Source: Mycobacterium mantenii (lineage in GTDB: Bacteria > Actinomycetota > Actinomycetes > Mycobacteriales > Mycobacteriaceae). From it: DNA of 64,000 nt. The translations under genes were made by a program, and so were the position numbers. The stretch spans positions 3,906,001 through 3,970,000 of the forward strand of contig NZ_AP022590.1 in assembly GCF_010731775.1 (NCBI RefSeq), in the 5' to 3' direction. Positions 20,228 to 29,031 of this stretch are shown piece by piece. How positions within the stretch are numbered: the first letter of the stretch is position 1; each line of letters opens with the position of its first letter. A model generated the notes under the pieces. The model was not told the DNA's origin. It did no database searches and was given only the letters and a program-made list of their open reading frames with translations.

Positions 20228-20626
20228 GTGTCCCTCTGGACATCCGCGCGCCGCGGCACCGACCGCCCATTCACCGTAATCGTCTGCGCCGCTTGCGCGG
20301 TCGGCCATCAGCTGTCGGTGATCGACGAACTACGCCCCACGATCCGCCGCTGCCCGCGCTCCATGCTGGTCTCGGCCGCCTGCATGCTCGGACCACTCAC
20401 CTGTTCGTCCCGACCGACCGGCGGCGGCGTCATGGCCGTGGTGCAACCTTGCACCGACGACCGGGTGGCCTGCGGCCCCGCGCATTGGATAGGCCCTATC
20501 GCCGACCGTGCCGCGGCCGCAGAACTGCGCGATTGGCTGGAGCGCGGGCAGTGGGAAATCACACCCGTACCCCGTCAACTCGGGCTGCATGAGCGTTGGA
20601 CAGGCGGTTCGAGCCGGCGGAATTGA
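20228..20626 (+). CDS. small Cys-rich hypothetical protein
   Basis: 132 residues if read from GTG 20228; no ATG occurs before the conserved-looking core and no ribosome site is clear, so the 5' end may be shorter or damaged. Cysteines occur as VCAAC, then RRCP, SAAC and LTC, then QPC and ACGP. This resembles thioredoxin-like [2Fe-2S] ferredoxin-type or metal-binding small proteins. The C-terminal part HWIGPIADRAAAAELRDWLERGQWE looks like a folded helix with normal codon bias. The 3' end abuts the convergent TIGR03943 gene and the 5' end abuts the rpmE2 remnant. Function not known; a role in metal handling is a guess from context. Confidence 0.55.
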   Translation: MSLWTSARRGTDRPFTVIVCAACAVGHQLSVIDELRPTIRRCPRSMLVSAACMLGPLTCSSRPTGGGVMAVVQPCTDDRVACGPAHWIGPIADRAAAAELRDWLERGQWEITPVPRQLGLHERWTGGSSRRN

Positions 20627-21364
20627 TCAACGCGGGTACGCGTACGGATTGGGCGGGGCGTCGATCTGGCTGACCGCGGTGGCCTGCAGCGTGGGAACCG
20701 CCGGCGAATTCGGTTGCCGTGGTGCGGGAGTCACCTGGCCCTGGACGCGAAGCCAGGTGTTGTCCGGCAGGCCGGCCGCACCCCCGGCGGCCGGGCCACG
20801 CAGATGGATGCGGGCCAGCTGGGCGTCGGCCGCGCAGCAGATGATGACGACGCGACCGAGGTCGACGCCCTGCGCCTCGTTGAGCACGAACCCGGTGACG
20901 GTGATCGTCCGGTTCGTCAACGAACCGGTCGTGTCGTGCGCCTCGCGCATCAGCACCTCCGGCAGCGAGACCTCCGGCGCCGGCCCGGGCGGCAACGGTG
21001 GAAACGTTTTGTTCACAACACTATTGGACGCCGATGTGACGGAGGGAGCGGCGGCCGAGGGCCGCAGCGTCGGGGGCGCCACGAACATCAGCACCACGAC
21101 CGCGACCACCAGCAACCAGACGATGCCGGTCCGATGGGAATGCTCGTGACCGTGATCGCCGGCCGCGTCGTTCGGCGGGGGCCCGCCCCGGCGGATATCG
21201 CCGACGATCGCCACCAGCGCCAACCCGATGAGCACCACCGCCGAAACGGCCAGCCACGGCAACAGCCCGGGCTTGACGTAACGGGTGAACACACCCGACC
21301 CGGTGATCATGGCGATGCTGATGCCCACCAACAGCAACACGGTGTTCTCGGCTTCGCGACTCAT
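20627..21364 (-). CDS. TIGR03943 family permease subunit
   Basis: A 245-residue membrane protein, YcgQ-like. Two N-terminal hydrophobic helices (VLLLVGISIAMITGSGVF; LLPWLAVSAVVLIGLALV) are followed by a third near residue 95 and a C-terminal soluble domain. That domain carries the family signature GFVLNEAQGVDLGRVVIICCAADAQ. ATG 21364 is chosen because it overlaps the permease stop (TAATG), so the two are translationally coupled. In other bacteria this family is encoded with a DUF318 permease, often under Zur. The transported substrate is not proved. Confidence 0.85.
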   Translation of the reverse strand: MSREAENTVLLLVGISIAMITGSGVFTRYVKPGLLPWLAVSAVVLIGLALVAIVGDIRRGGPPPNDAAGDHGHEHSHRTGIVWLLVVAVVVLMFVAPPTLRPSAAAPSVTSASNSVVNKTFPPLPPGPAPEVSLPEVLMREAHDTTGSLTNRTITVTGFVLNEAQGVDLGRVVIICCAADAQLARIHLRGPAAGGAAGLPDNTWLRVQGQVTPAPRQPNSPAVPTLQATAVSQIDAPPNPYAYPR

Positions 21365-22350
21365 TACCGGGCCCCCAACACGAAAAGCCCGATCGCACAG
21401 GCACTCGCCGTGGCCACCACGAAGGTGCACGGCGCAAAGCGCGCGGCGAACGCCCGGCCGAACATGCCCACCTGCATGGCGAACAGCTTGACGTCAACGG
21501 CCGGACCGACGACGAGAAACACCAGCCGGGGTAACAGCGGGACCATCGTCATGCTGGCCGCCACGAACGCGTCCGCCTCCGAACACAACGCCAGCACCAC
21601 CGCCAGGGTGGCCATCAGCGCGACCCCGAGGACCGGGTCGGTCGCCAGATGCGCGAACACCCACTGCGGCACCGCCACATGCAGCAACGCCGCGGCGGCC
21701 GCACCGAGCACCAAATACGATGCAGCCTGCAGGAAGTCGTGACGGGCCGCCTCGGCGAAGACCACCCAGCGCGGTTCGGTCTGTGTTCCAGCGACGGGCA
21801 GCCGACGGGTGATCCAGTCCGCACGGCCCCACCGCGACCACACCCAGCCCATGACGACCGCGGTCAGCAGCGACGCTCCCATGCGGGCGAAGACCATCCT
21901 CGGGGCGCCCGGAAACGCCACCGCCGTGGCCACCAGGACCACCGGGTTGATCGCCGGCGCGGCCAACATGAAGGTCAATGCCGCGGCTCCCGTCGGCCCG
22001 CCGTCGCCGAACAACCGCCGCGCCAACGGGACTGAGCCACATTCGCAACCCGGCAACGCGACCCCGCCCAGGCCGGCCGCCACCACCGCCAACGCCGGCC
22101 GGCGCGGCAACCAACGCGCCAGCCGCTGCGGCGACACGAACACCGCGATCAGTCCGCTGACCACCACCCCGAGCACCAGGAATGGAATCGCCTGCACGAA
22201 AACGCCGCAGAACACGGTGCCCACCGTCGACATCGCCGCACTGTTGTAGACCGCGGTGCGCAAGGTCGTCGCCGCCACGGCGCAGGTCAACAGAATGCCC
22301 ACCAGCACTTCCATCGACCCCAACCTGCGTCGGGACTTCAGCGTGTCCAC
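21364..22350 (-). CDS. DUF318/ArsP-type permease (YraQ/YcgR family)
   Basis: Polytopic membrane protein, 328 residues with about eight hydrophobic helices. Family motifs are GCECGSVPLARRLFGDGGPTG around residue 105 and LAAPAINPVVLVATAVAF after it. Members move or handle metals, arsenicals or unknown ligands; pairing with TIGR03943 suggests a two-part complex. It starts 72 bp after the distal PPE gene on the same strand, so a shared transcript from the 24044 zinc box is plausible. Confidence 0.85.
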   Translation of the reverse strand: MDTLKSRRRLGSMEVLVGILLTCAVAATTLRTAVYNSAAMSTVGTVFCGVFVQAIPFLVLGVVVSGLIAVFVSPQRLARWLPRRPALAVVAAGLGGVALPGCECGSVPLARRLFGDGGPTGAAALTFMLAAPAINPVVLVATAVAFPGAPRMVFARMGASLLTAVVMGWVWSRWGRADWITRRLPVAGTQTEPRWVVFAEAARHDFLQAASYLVLGAAAAALLHVAVPQWVFAHLATDPVLGVALMATLAVVLALCSEADAFVAASMTMVPLLPRLVFLVVGPAVDVKLFAMQVGMFGRAFAARFAPCTFVVATASACAIGLFVLGAR

Positions 22351-22422
22351 CGGGTCATTATTTCAGTGCGCAGCAGCCCGCGCCCGGGGTTAAGTCGCCG
22401 GAGGCGGCCCGAGTCCGCGGCA

Positions 22423-24000
22423 CTAGCCGTCCGGATTTGCGCCGCCCTTGTTCCAGGTGCCCGGCATCATCGGCATCGTGGGACCGCCGCCGAATTCATC
22501 GCCATCCAGCGTGGCTAGGCCAGTCACCGCGGCCGCCGCTTCTCTGCGCGCGGTGCCGGCGAATCCCAACGTCCCCGCGCCACGATCCGACGTCAGCGCG
22601 TCCCGACCTTCAGGCGAGGCGTCCCAGTCCGGGTCGACGTCGACGTTCATATCCATGAACTCGTCGCCGTGCCCGCGCTGTGTCGCGCGCCTGCGCCGGC
22701 GCGCTCGAGCCGCTGCGCGCGCGGCGGCTGCCGCCGCGGCCGCGGCGCTATCCGGTTCCGGTGCTTTCCTCTTGGCGCTGGAGCTGGCACTCGAGCTCAT
22801 CCCGGAGCCGGTTCCGATACCCGGTGGACCGACGGCATAGGGCGGGAAAAATCCCAGTGCGGGCGCGGCCGGCACCGGTGGCGCCGGAGCCGCGCTGCCA
22901 ACCGTGGTCGTAACGGTGGGTGCGGGCGCCGGGGCTGAGGCCGGGGCCGTAGCCGGCACCGGCGGGCTCGGAGCCATCGCCACGGCCGGCAAGGCGGGAG
23001 GCGCCGGCGCGGGGCCCGGCACCGGCGCCGGGACGACCGCGGGGTGGGGGATGGCGGCCATGCCGGCCAACCCGGCGAAGCCGCCGAGTGCGCCGAAGGG
23101 AGCGACCGCAAGCAGCAACGCGGGGGCCAGCAGCTGCGGCGCGGTGGCCAAGATTTCGAGGATGTGCGTCGGCCAGTCGAACAGGGCGAGCTGAACGATG
23201 TACTGGAAGGCCAGCGCCGGATTGTGCACCAGGTAGTAGCCGAACTGCTGGAAATCCTCCAGCAGTTCCAGCGCCCGGACGACCCACCAAATCGGTTGCG
23301 ACGCGTCGGTGTAGGCGTCGTAGGGCAGCCCGTTCACGGTGCCCTGGGCCGGGTCCCAGTTGATGCCGAAGTTCTTCAGAATCTTGGCGATGAAGTCGTC
23401 GAACGGATTGTCGATCGTCGGGTCGTGATCCACGTTCGACGAATCACCCTCCGAGGCATCGGATTTCACGATGGGCGGCGCCGGCTCGGGTTGCGGTGTC
23501 GACGCGACCGCGGCGGTGGACACGGCTTGGTAGGTGGACATGGTGGCGGCCGCCTGAGTCCACATCCGCGCATAGTCGGCCTCGTTGACCGCGATGGGAA
23601 CCGTGTTGACCCCGAAGAAATTCGTCGCCACCAGCGCTCCGTGCACGACGTGGTTGGTGGCCAGTTCCGGGAGGGTGGGCATGGCGGTCAGCGCCGCGCT
23701 GTAGGCCGCCGCGGCCACCTCGTGCTGGCCGGCGACCGCCGCGCTGTCGGCGCTGGACTTCGCCAACCACGCCAGGTATGGCGCGTGCGCGACGGCGTAG
23801 GACTCCCCACTGGGCCCCTGCCATGCCCCGGCCTGTACTCCCGCCAGCATCGTGGTCAATTCCTCCGCGGCAGAGGCATATTCGGCGCTCAGCTGCGACC
23901 AGGCACCGGCCGCCGCCAGCAATGGCCCGGGCCCCGGGCCGCTGCTGAGCAGCGCAGAATGCAGTTCGGGCGGCGAGGCCATCCAAATTGGCGCCGTCAT
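22423..24000 (-). CDS. PPE family protein, PPE3-like (PPE-PPW), distal copy
   Basis: A 525-residue PPE protein ([18 protein letters not shown]). ATG 24000 is chosen over an upstream in-frame GTG because GAGGAG lies 5 bp before it. The PPE domain (1-~180) includes [10 protein letters not shown] divergent acidic central segment, a hydrophobic block near 270-305 and a long Pro/Ala linker follow, then a PPW tail with GFAGT and PMMPGTW. PPE3 (Rv0280) is Zur-repressed in M. tuberculosis, and this copy has a good zinc box 44 bp upstream. It leads a likely operon with the permease pair. Confidence 0.9.
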   Translation of the reverse strand: MTAPIWMASPPELHSALLSSGPGPGPLLAAAGAWSQLSAEYASAAEELTTMLAGVQAGAWQGPSGESYAVAHAPYLAWLAKSSADSAAVAGQHEVAAAAYSAALTAMPTLPELATNHVVHGALVATNFFGVNTVPIAVNEADYARMWTQAAATMSTYQAVSTAAVASTPQPEPAPPIVKSDASEGDSSNVDHDPTIDNPFDDFIAKILKNFGINWDPAQGTVNGLPYDAYTDASQPIWWVVRALELLEDFQQFGYYLVHNPALAFQYIVQLALFDWPTHILEILATAPQLLAPALLLAVAPFGALGGFAGLAGMAAIPHPAVVPAPVPGPAPAPPALPAVAMAPSPPVPATAPASAPAPAPTVTTTVGSAAPAPPVPAAPALGFFPPYAVGPPGIGTGSGMSSSASSSAKRKAPEPDSAAAAAAAAARAAARARRRRRATQRGHGDEFMDMNVDVDPDWDASPEGRDALTSDRGAGTLGFAGTARREAAAAVTGLATLDGDEFGGGPTMPMMPGTWNKGGANPDG

Positions 24001-24043
24001 AGGCACTCCTCGGGCTGGAAGGGTTACCAGCCGGAGAGCTTAA

Positions 24044-24064
24044 TGAATATGATTATCGTTTTCA
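24044..24064 (-). promoter_or_regulatory. Zur-like zinc box before distal PPE gene
   Basis: On the minus strand TGAAAACGATAATCATATTCA, a 21-bp imperfect palindrome with the GAT-N-ATC core and TGAA/TTCA ends typical of Zur boxes. It is AT-rich in a GC-rich background and 44 bp before the PPE start, within an 83-bp gap. It resembles the box at 15610 over most of its length. Binding by Zur is inferred. Confidence 0.65.
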
Positions 24065-24083
24065 ACCGGGCGGGGCCGGAGCG

Positions 24084-24992
24084 CTACACCAGCGGACGGC
24101 CCTTCTTGATCCTGCGGTCCAGGTCATGCAGCAAGACATTGAAGGGGAACTGTCGGATGAACCGCGGTAGACACCGGTTCACCGTGGCCAGTACGGCGAT
24201 CAGCCTGTCGAAGCGGCGTTGCTTGGTTGCGTCCCAGGGCAACCGCATCTCGTCGCGGAACCGCTGCGGCAGGAACCCCGTGGTAATCAGCAGCGCGACG
24301 CTATCGGACAGGCGCTGCAGCCGCCGCGGCAGTACCACACCCCGAATGCGGTTGGCGGCAATGGGAAACAGGTACTCGCGCACCGCGTCGTCGATATGCA
24401 CCTTGGCCAGCGATTCTTCCCAATACCGGTCGAACGCCGCGCGGTCCGCGGGCCACATCGTTGGCGGCACCTGCAGGGTCGTGGCCAGCGTCATGCCCTC
24501 GCGATAGTGCCGATCGGCGTCCTCACCGTCGAGCTCACCGATGAACATGCGGTAGATGTCGACCCCACCCTTGTACAGGCAGGCGCCCACCCACAGCTGC
24601 AGCTCGGGATCGAAGGCGTTGTAGGACACCGGGCTTTCCGGGGTCGAGTAGACCTGTGCGTGGGCACGGTTCACCGCGCGGCGGAAGGCGTCCTTCTGGG
24701 CATCACTGCCGTTGGTCGCGACGGCCAGGTAGGTGAAGGTGGTGCGGGCGCGCTTGATCGGGTGCAGGTCGACCCGGCCACTTTCGACGCGGCTCTCCAT
24801 CACGCCGTATCCGACGCCGGGCTGGGCCAGCTGCATGATCACGTTCGCCGGGCCGGCCAGCAGTGCGACACCCATCAAACCCTCGTCGATGCCCAGCGCC
24901 CGGCGCCGCCGGCGCCGCTGCGGGCGGGGCGGGTCGGTGACCCTGCGCTCGACGTGCCCCACCGGCTGGTGCACCGGCTCGTGAATTGCCAT
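24084..24992 (-). CDS. MpaB/DUF2236 oxygenase-like protein (Rv0276-like)
   Basis: 302 residues. The family, named from rubber oxygenase and mycophenolic acid enzyme MpaB, uses a haem B or similar cofactor. Recognisable segments are LLAGPANVIMQLAQPGVGYGV, TFTYLAVATNG, and the helix with NRAHAQVYS, where conserved His residues lie. An Arg-rich patch occurs at residues 24-32. In M. tuberculosis Rv0276 sits divergent to the TetR gene Rv0275c, as here, so the TetR may control it. Substrate unknown. Confidence 0.8.
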   Translation of the reverse strand: MAIHEPVHQPVGHVERRVTDPPRPQRRRRRRALGIDEGLMGVALLAGPANVIMQLAQPGVGYGVMESRVESGRVDLHPIKRARTTFTYLAVATNGSDAQKDAFRRAVNRAHAQVYSTPESPVSYNAFDPELQLWVGACLYKGGVDIYRMFIGELDGEDADRHYREGMTLATTLQVPPTMWPADRAAFDRYWEESLAKVHIDDAVREYLFPIAANRIRGVVLPRRLQRLSDSVALLITTGFLPQRFRDEMRLPWDATKQRRFDRLIAVLATVNRCLPRFIRQFPFNVLLHDLDRRIKKGRPLV

Positions 24993-25075
24993 CGTCAGGT
25001 CCCTCCCGCAGCGCTGTCCGCTAATGTGCGAACGGTTGTTTCCTGATATTGTCGCGGCCGGGCGTTAGTGTCAAG

Positions 25076-25738
25076 ATGGTTTCCATGAGCGATTCGTCCA
25101 GCGCACGGCCGTACCGGGGGGTCGAGGCCGCGGAGCGCCTGGCCACCCGCCGTAACCGGCTGCTGGCCGCGGGCCTGGACCTGCTCGGCGCGGAGCGGCA
25201 AAACATCTCGGCGGTCACCGTCCGCGGCGTGTGCCGCGGCGCCAACCTGGCCGCCCGGTACTTCTACGAGAGTTTCGCCGACAAGGACGAGTTCGTCGCG
25301 GCCGTGTTCGACTGGATCATTGCCGAGCTGGCCACCACCACACAGGCGGCGGTGGCCGCGGTGCCCGCCGCCGAGCAGACCCGGGCGGGCATGGCCAACA
25401 TCGTGCGGACCATCACCGACGACCCCCGGGTGGGACGCCTGGTGTTCAGCACGCAGCTGGCCGATCCGGTGATCATGCGCAAACGTGCCGAGTCCAGCGC
25501 GCTGTTCGCCATGCTGTCCGGCCAGCACGTCGGCCACGCGCTGCAGGTCCCGGCGAACGAACGCATCAAGGCCGCCGCGCATTTCGTCGTCGGCGGGGTC
25601 GGACAAACCATCAGCGCCTGGCTCGCCGGCGACGTCCACCTCGAACCGGATCAGCTCGTCGACCAGCTGGCGGCGCTGCTCGACGAACTCGCCGAGCCAA
25701 ACCTGTACCGCCTCACCGAAACCCGCGCGGAAGCCTAG
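25076..25738 (+). CDS. TetR family regulator (Rv0275c-like)
   Basis: About 220 residues from ATG 25076; ATG 25085 and an upstream GTG 25049 are alternatives. The N-terminal helix-turn-helix covers RRNRLLAAGLDLLGAERQNISAVTV to CRGANLAARYFYESFADKDE. A C-terminal ligand domain ends in PNLYRLTETRAEA. It is divergent from the DUF2236 gene (83 bp between starts), the usual layout for a local repressor. Confidence 0.85.
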   Translation: MVSMSDSSSARPYRGVEAAERLATRRNRLLAAGLDLLGAERQNISAVTVRGVCRGANLAARYFYESFADKDEFVAAVFDWIIAELATTTQAAVAAVPAAEQTRAGMANIVRTITDDPRVGRLVFSTQLADPVIMRKRAESSALFAMLSGQHVGHALQVPANERIKAAAHFVVGGVGQTISAWLAGDVHLEPDQLVDQLAALLDELAEPNLYRLTETRAEA

Positions 25739-25753
25739 CGTCCCACCGCGAGA

Positions 25754-27103
25754 TCACACCGGGCTGAACGTGCGCCAGCCCGCCGTGGCGGTCAGCGAGA
25801 AGTCACTCATCACGCCGGAGATGGCGTGCCGTAACTCGTCATTCGAGTTCGGGCGACCCAGCTGATAGCCAAGGATCGAGACGAAGACCTGGCCGTGGAC
25901 TCGTCCCGACACCAACGCCAGCGCCCCGTTGGTGCGCTGCATCGTCGCGCTGGTCACCCCCGGGTATACCGACCTGATCGCGAAATAGTCGGCGTCACTG
26001 CCGTCCGGCTTATTCACGGCCGGGTCCATGGCACCGAGGTTGGACGACACGACCGTGGTGGCGCCTCCGGTGACCATGCTGATCAACCGCTTGAAGAGCC
26101 GCTTGGGGATCAGCGGAACCAGCGGCAGCAACGCCCATCGCTCGTCGGGCACATCCTGGTGGCGAATCAGGGCGTTCTTGGTCACGGCGCGGATCTCACG
26201 CAGGTCGGTGCCGATCGCCGAGGGGCTGAGCGTGACGTCGACGTTCGTGACCGCGTTCGCGCGGGTATCGCCCGGAGCGCGCTCGTTGACGGGCATCCCC
26301 ACGTTCACCGAGCCGTCGGCCGCGACCCGTCCCACCCGCTGGGCCAGGCGGGCCGCCAGCCCTGCGAGCAGCGCGTTGCTGGTGCCGCCCAGGGTGTGGG
26401 CGCGGGTATCCCACTCTTCGGCGCTGACGAACAATGTCATCATCGGCATGGTGACGGGGTCGCCTGCTGCGGTGCGCGGCACCGGCGACTTCTCGGCGGA
26501 CGCGGATTGCACGGCGTCGCGGCCGTGGCGGAGCATTCGGACCGCCGCGCTGATGGCGCGGCCGATATCGCCTGTGTCGCGTGCGGTTTGGCGCGCGTCC
26601 TCGCGCACCGCCCGCCACCACGGCCGTGTGTTCGCGACGGGCCAGCGGATCGCGTCGTCACGACCGGAAGCCGCATCCGCCAACGCCTCGCATAGCCCCA
26701 CGCCGTCGGTGAGGCAATGCGTGGTGACCAGGCTGACCGCCGCGCCGCCGTCGGTGCACGGGAGCACCGCCAGGTGCCAGCCGGGTCCGTGCTCCGCGTC
26801 CGGGCGTGCGGTGGCCTGTTCATCCAGCCAGGCATCGATCTCGTCACGCGGCCGCGGCGTCCCGACGACCTCGAGTGCGCACCGGTCGTTCGGTGATACC
26901 CAGCGGTGGCGGCCGAACGGCAACGGCGACCGCTCGATCCGGCGGGACAACCGACCCTTCCCCAGATGGTGGTGGAATCTGCGCAGCCCGCCGATATCGA
27001 TGGCGTGGTCGTACACCCAAACGCATTGCAGCAGGCTGGTGGCTCCCGTCGCCCGTTCGCCGAGAAAGAGGGTCTGGTCAGCCAGGTCCAGCACGTTGCT
27101 CAT
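25754..27103 (-). CDS. WS/DGAT- or condensation-like acyltransferase
   Basis: 449 residues related to wax ester synthase/diacylglycerol acyltransferase and condensation-fold enzymes. The catalytic HxxxDG appears as THCLTDGVGL (about residue 128). The C-terminal half has VSSNLGAMDPAVNKP, similar to the SNVPGP region of WS/DGATs. The first His of HHxxxDG is replaced by Thr. It begins 1 bp after the PapA gene stop, so the two are cotranscribed and probably act on the same lipid. The pair is absent between the corresponding M. tuberculosis neighbours as I remember them. Confidence 0.7.
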   Translation of the reverse strand: MSNVLDLADQTLFLGERATGATSLLQCVWVYDHAIDIGGLRRFHHHLGKGRLSRRIERSPLPFGRHRWVSPNDRCALEVVGTPRPRDEIDAWLDEQATARPDAEHGPGWHLAVLPCTDGGAAVSLVTTHCLTDGVGLCEALADAASGRDDAIRWPVANTRPWWRAVREDARQTARDTGDIGRAISAAVRMLRHGRDAVQSASAEKSPVPRTAAGDPVTMPMMTLFVSAEEWDTRAHTLGGTSNALLAGLAARLAQRVGRVAADGSVNVGMPVNERAPGDTRANAVTNVDVTLSPSAIGTDLREIRAVTKNALIRHQDVPDERWALLPLVPLIPKRLFKRLISMVTGGATTVVSSNLGAMDPAVNKPDGSDADYFAIRSVYPGVTSATMQRTNGALALVSGRVHGQVFVSILGYQLGRPNSNDELRHAISGVMSDFSLTATAGWRTFSPV

Positions 27104-27104
27104 G

Positions 27105-28580
27105 TCATGCCGCTTCGTTGTCGTCTGCGTCCGGCGCGATCGGGTAGGTCTCTTCCGAATTCACCTGGGGTGCAACGACAATCGGCTCATCCGAGGTGGG
27201 CTTTGCGGCGCGCAGGAACGCCTTGGTCAGCGTCGCGATGTAGCGCAGCACCGACTCGCGGGCTATCGCGTTGTCGGGGAAGGACATCGTTACCGTGGTG
27301 TTCTCGGCTTGCCGGTTGATCCACATGTTGATCCCGCCGTGGGACAGACTGTCGCCGTAGGTGCCGAACTTCGTCTCCGCCCACAACCCGTTGAGCGGAA
27401 TCTTGCGAAAGTCGAGGAAGGACAGCATCATCGGCAGCTGCGTGGGCAGCTTGATCTCCAGATCATCGGGTGTTGCCAACTCCAGGACCCGCTCGACGGG
27501 CACGTCGGCGAGGCGCTGGGCGTCGTCGAACGACTTCTGCGCCGCCCTGGCCACCTGGGCGAACGTCTCGCCGGCGATCGGCGCGGTGACCGGAATCAGA
27601 CTGGCGAACCAACCCACGGTCATCGAGTCGATACCCGCGGCCCGGGTGTCCTTCGCGGTGAACCCGTGATACGTGTCCTTGCCGGTCAATTCGTGCTCGG
27701 CAAAGCCGGCGCACGCCAGCACTCCGCCGATGAACCGGGCGCCGGCGGCGACGCAGGCGGCGTCGAAGGCCTCGGTCTCGGCGCAGTTCATCAATTCGAC
27801 GGTCAGCAGATCGCCCTTGGTGCTGGCCCAAATGTCACCGAGCGGCAGCGGGAAACGGGGCCAGTCGCCGTCCGTGTCACGCGCGAATGCGATCCAGTCT
27901 TTGATCTCGGGCGACGACAGATCCAGGTTCGCAACCTTTTCGCGCTGTCGCACAACGTAGTCGCGGTAGCTGCGTACCTCAGGCAGTTCGGCCGGCCGGT
28001 GCCCGCTTTGCGCCAGTTCCTGATACATCAGGTGGATGTCCAGGAAGATGAGGGCGGCGGACAGGCCGTCTATGTGCAGGTGGTCGACACTGGCGTAGAA
28101 CGTGAAATAGTCAGGGTGCTGGACGATTCCGTAGGTGAAGCAGCCCCATTCCAAGGTTTCCGGAGTCGTGGTCAAGACGTGGGTGCGCACCTGATCCTGG
28201 GTCATCTCCCCAAGCGCCACGGGAACGAAGTCGATGGCCGCGGGGTCCTCGATTTCGCGGCGCACGAAGATTCCGTTGTCGAATTCGAACCAATAGTGGT
28301 ACGTGTCCTGGCGGCGCACATGGGCGGTGATCGTCGCGGTCATCGCCTCGATATCGCAGGTGCCGGGAATGTCCCACGCCACGATCATCAGGCGCGGCAG
28401 CTGCCGGTTCAGGTTCTTGCCGTGGTAAGCGGACCAGAGATGTTGATTCTGTTGATAACTCGGGGCTAGATCGCTTCGCCGCGCGGCGCGTGCCGCTTCG
28501 AGTGCCGTGGGTGCGGCCATCCACATGGTAACCGGGCCGTGTGGTGGTTGCCATTCGTTGATGTTGCCGAGTGCGACCAT
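27105..28580 (-). CDS. PapA-type polyketide/trehalose acyltransferase
   Basis: 491 residues with clear resemblance to PapA1/PapA2/PapA3, which acylate trehalose with fatty or methyl-branched acyl groups. The active-site motif is SVDHLHIDGLSA (HxxxDG, about residue 172). Further family segments are LEWGCFTYGIVQHPDYFTF, GARFIGGVLACAGFAEHELTG and FPDNAIARESVLRYIATL. Start ATG 28580 yields VALGNINEWQPPHGPVTMW, as in PapA N termini. First of a two-gene acyltransferase operon. The exact lipid is unknown, and no pks or mmpL gene lies in this window. Confidence 0.85.
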   Translation of the reverse strand: MVALGNINEWQPPHGPVTMWMAAPTALEAARAARRSDLAPSYQQNQHLWSAYHGKNLNRQLPRLMIVAWDIPGTCDIEAMTATITAHVRRQDTYHYWFEFDNGIFVRREIEDPAAIDFVPVALGEMTQDQVRTHVLTTTPETLEWGCFTYGIVQHPDYFTFYASVDHLHIDGLSAALIFLDIHLMYQELAQSGHRPAELPEVRSYRDYVVRQREKVANLDLSSPEIKDWIAFARDTDGDWPRFPLPLGDIWASTKGDLLTVELMNCAETEAFDAACVAAGARFIGGVLACAGFAEHELTGKDTYHGFTAKDTRAAGIDSMTVGWFASLIPVTAPIAGETFAQVARAAQKSFDDAQRLADVPVERVLELATPDDLEIKLPTQLPMMLSFLDFRKIPLNGLWAETKFGTYGDSLSHGGINMWINRQAENTTVTMSFPDNAIARESVLRYIATLTKAFLRAAKPTSDEPIVVAPQVNSEETYPIAPDADDNEAA

Positions 28581-29031
28581 TTCGTCGAGTCCTTGTGCTG
28601 TGAGATACCGACATCTATTGCGATTTGGGGGGTGGTGAAAGTGGGTTCAGCGCTTGGCTTCTGGTGCGTCTCGTGTTGGTCTCGCGTCTGAATTTTGCGA
28701 TTCACTTTTCGGTATGTCGGGCCGAACTACCGCGTCGCTTACACCCCCTATGTCGCTGCTATGGACGCTAGCTGACGGAGGTGACGATTTCGCGGTTTTA
28801 CGAAGACTCGCATTCTCCCGCGCGATCGTCTCCGCGGCGGTAACCTGTTTCGCTTAACGGTCACATTCCCGGCCCGGTGAGTGGCGCATGCGTACCAAAA
28901 AGTATCCAATCACGGAGGGTATGTTGCTCATTCGCCAGTCCGCGTCGAGGACTCGGGATAGGATTGTTTGGCCCGTTCGCAGAGCCGGCATCGCCTGGAA
29001 CGCGGGCGACTCGAGCCAAACCTGCACCGCC
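28581..29031. other. 451-bp intergenic stretch upstream of papA-like gene
   Basis: No convincing gene. The stretch is richer in A and T than its flanks, particularly 28600-28930, and short open frames here lack family features. It probably holds the acyltransferase promoter. No clear operator was recognised. Confidence 0.5.

Noticed and set aside
19571..20308. 245-codon minus-strand frame containing the L31 fragment
   Set aside because: Only the 18-residue L31 part is meaningful; the rest is read through the cupin 3' end and out of frame DNA, so it was described as an rpmE2 remnant instead.
22351..22422. possible second zinc box before the permease (TGAAATAATGA on the minus strand)
   Set aside because: Only one half resembles a Zur site and there is no symmetric partner.
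26028..28469. 813-codon open frame on the plus strand opposite the acyltransferases
   Set aside because: It is antisense to two genes with clear family motifs, is rich in Arg, Ala and Ser in a way typical of GC-rich shadow frames, and no domain is recognisable.
28654..28857. 67-codon frame in the papA upstream gap
   Set aside because: No ribosome site, no recognisable domain, locally AT-rich promoter-like DNA.
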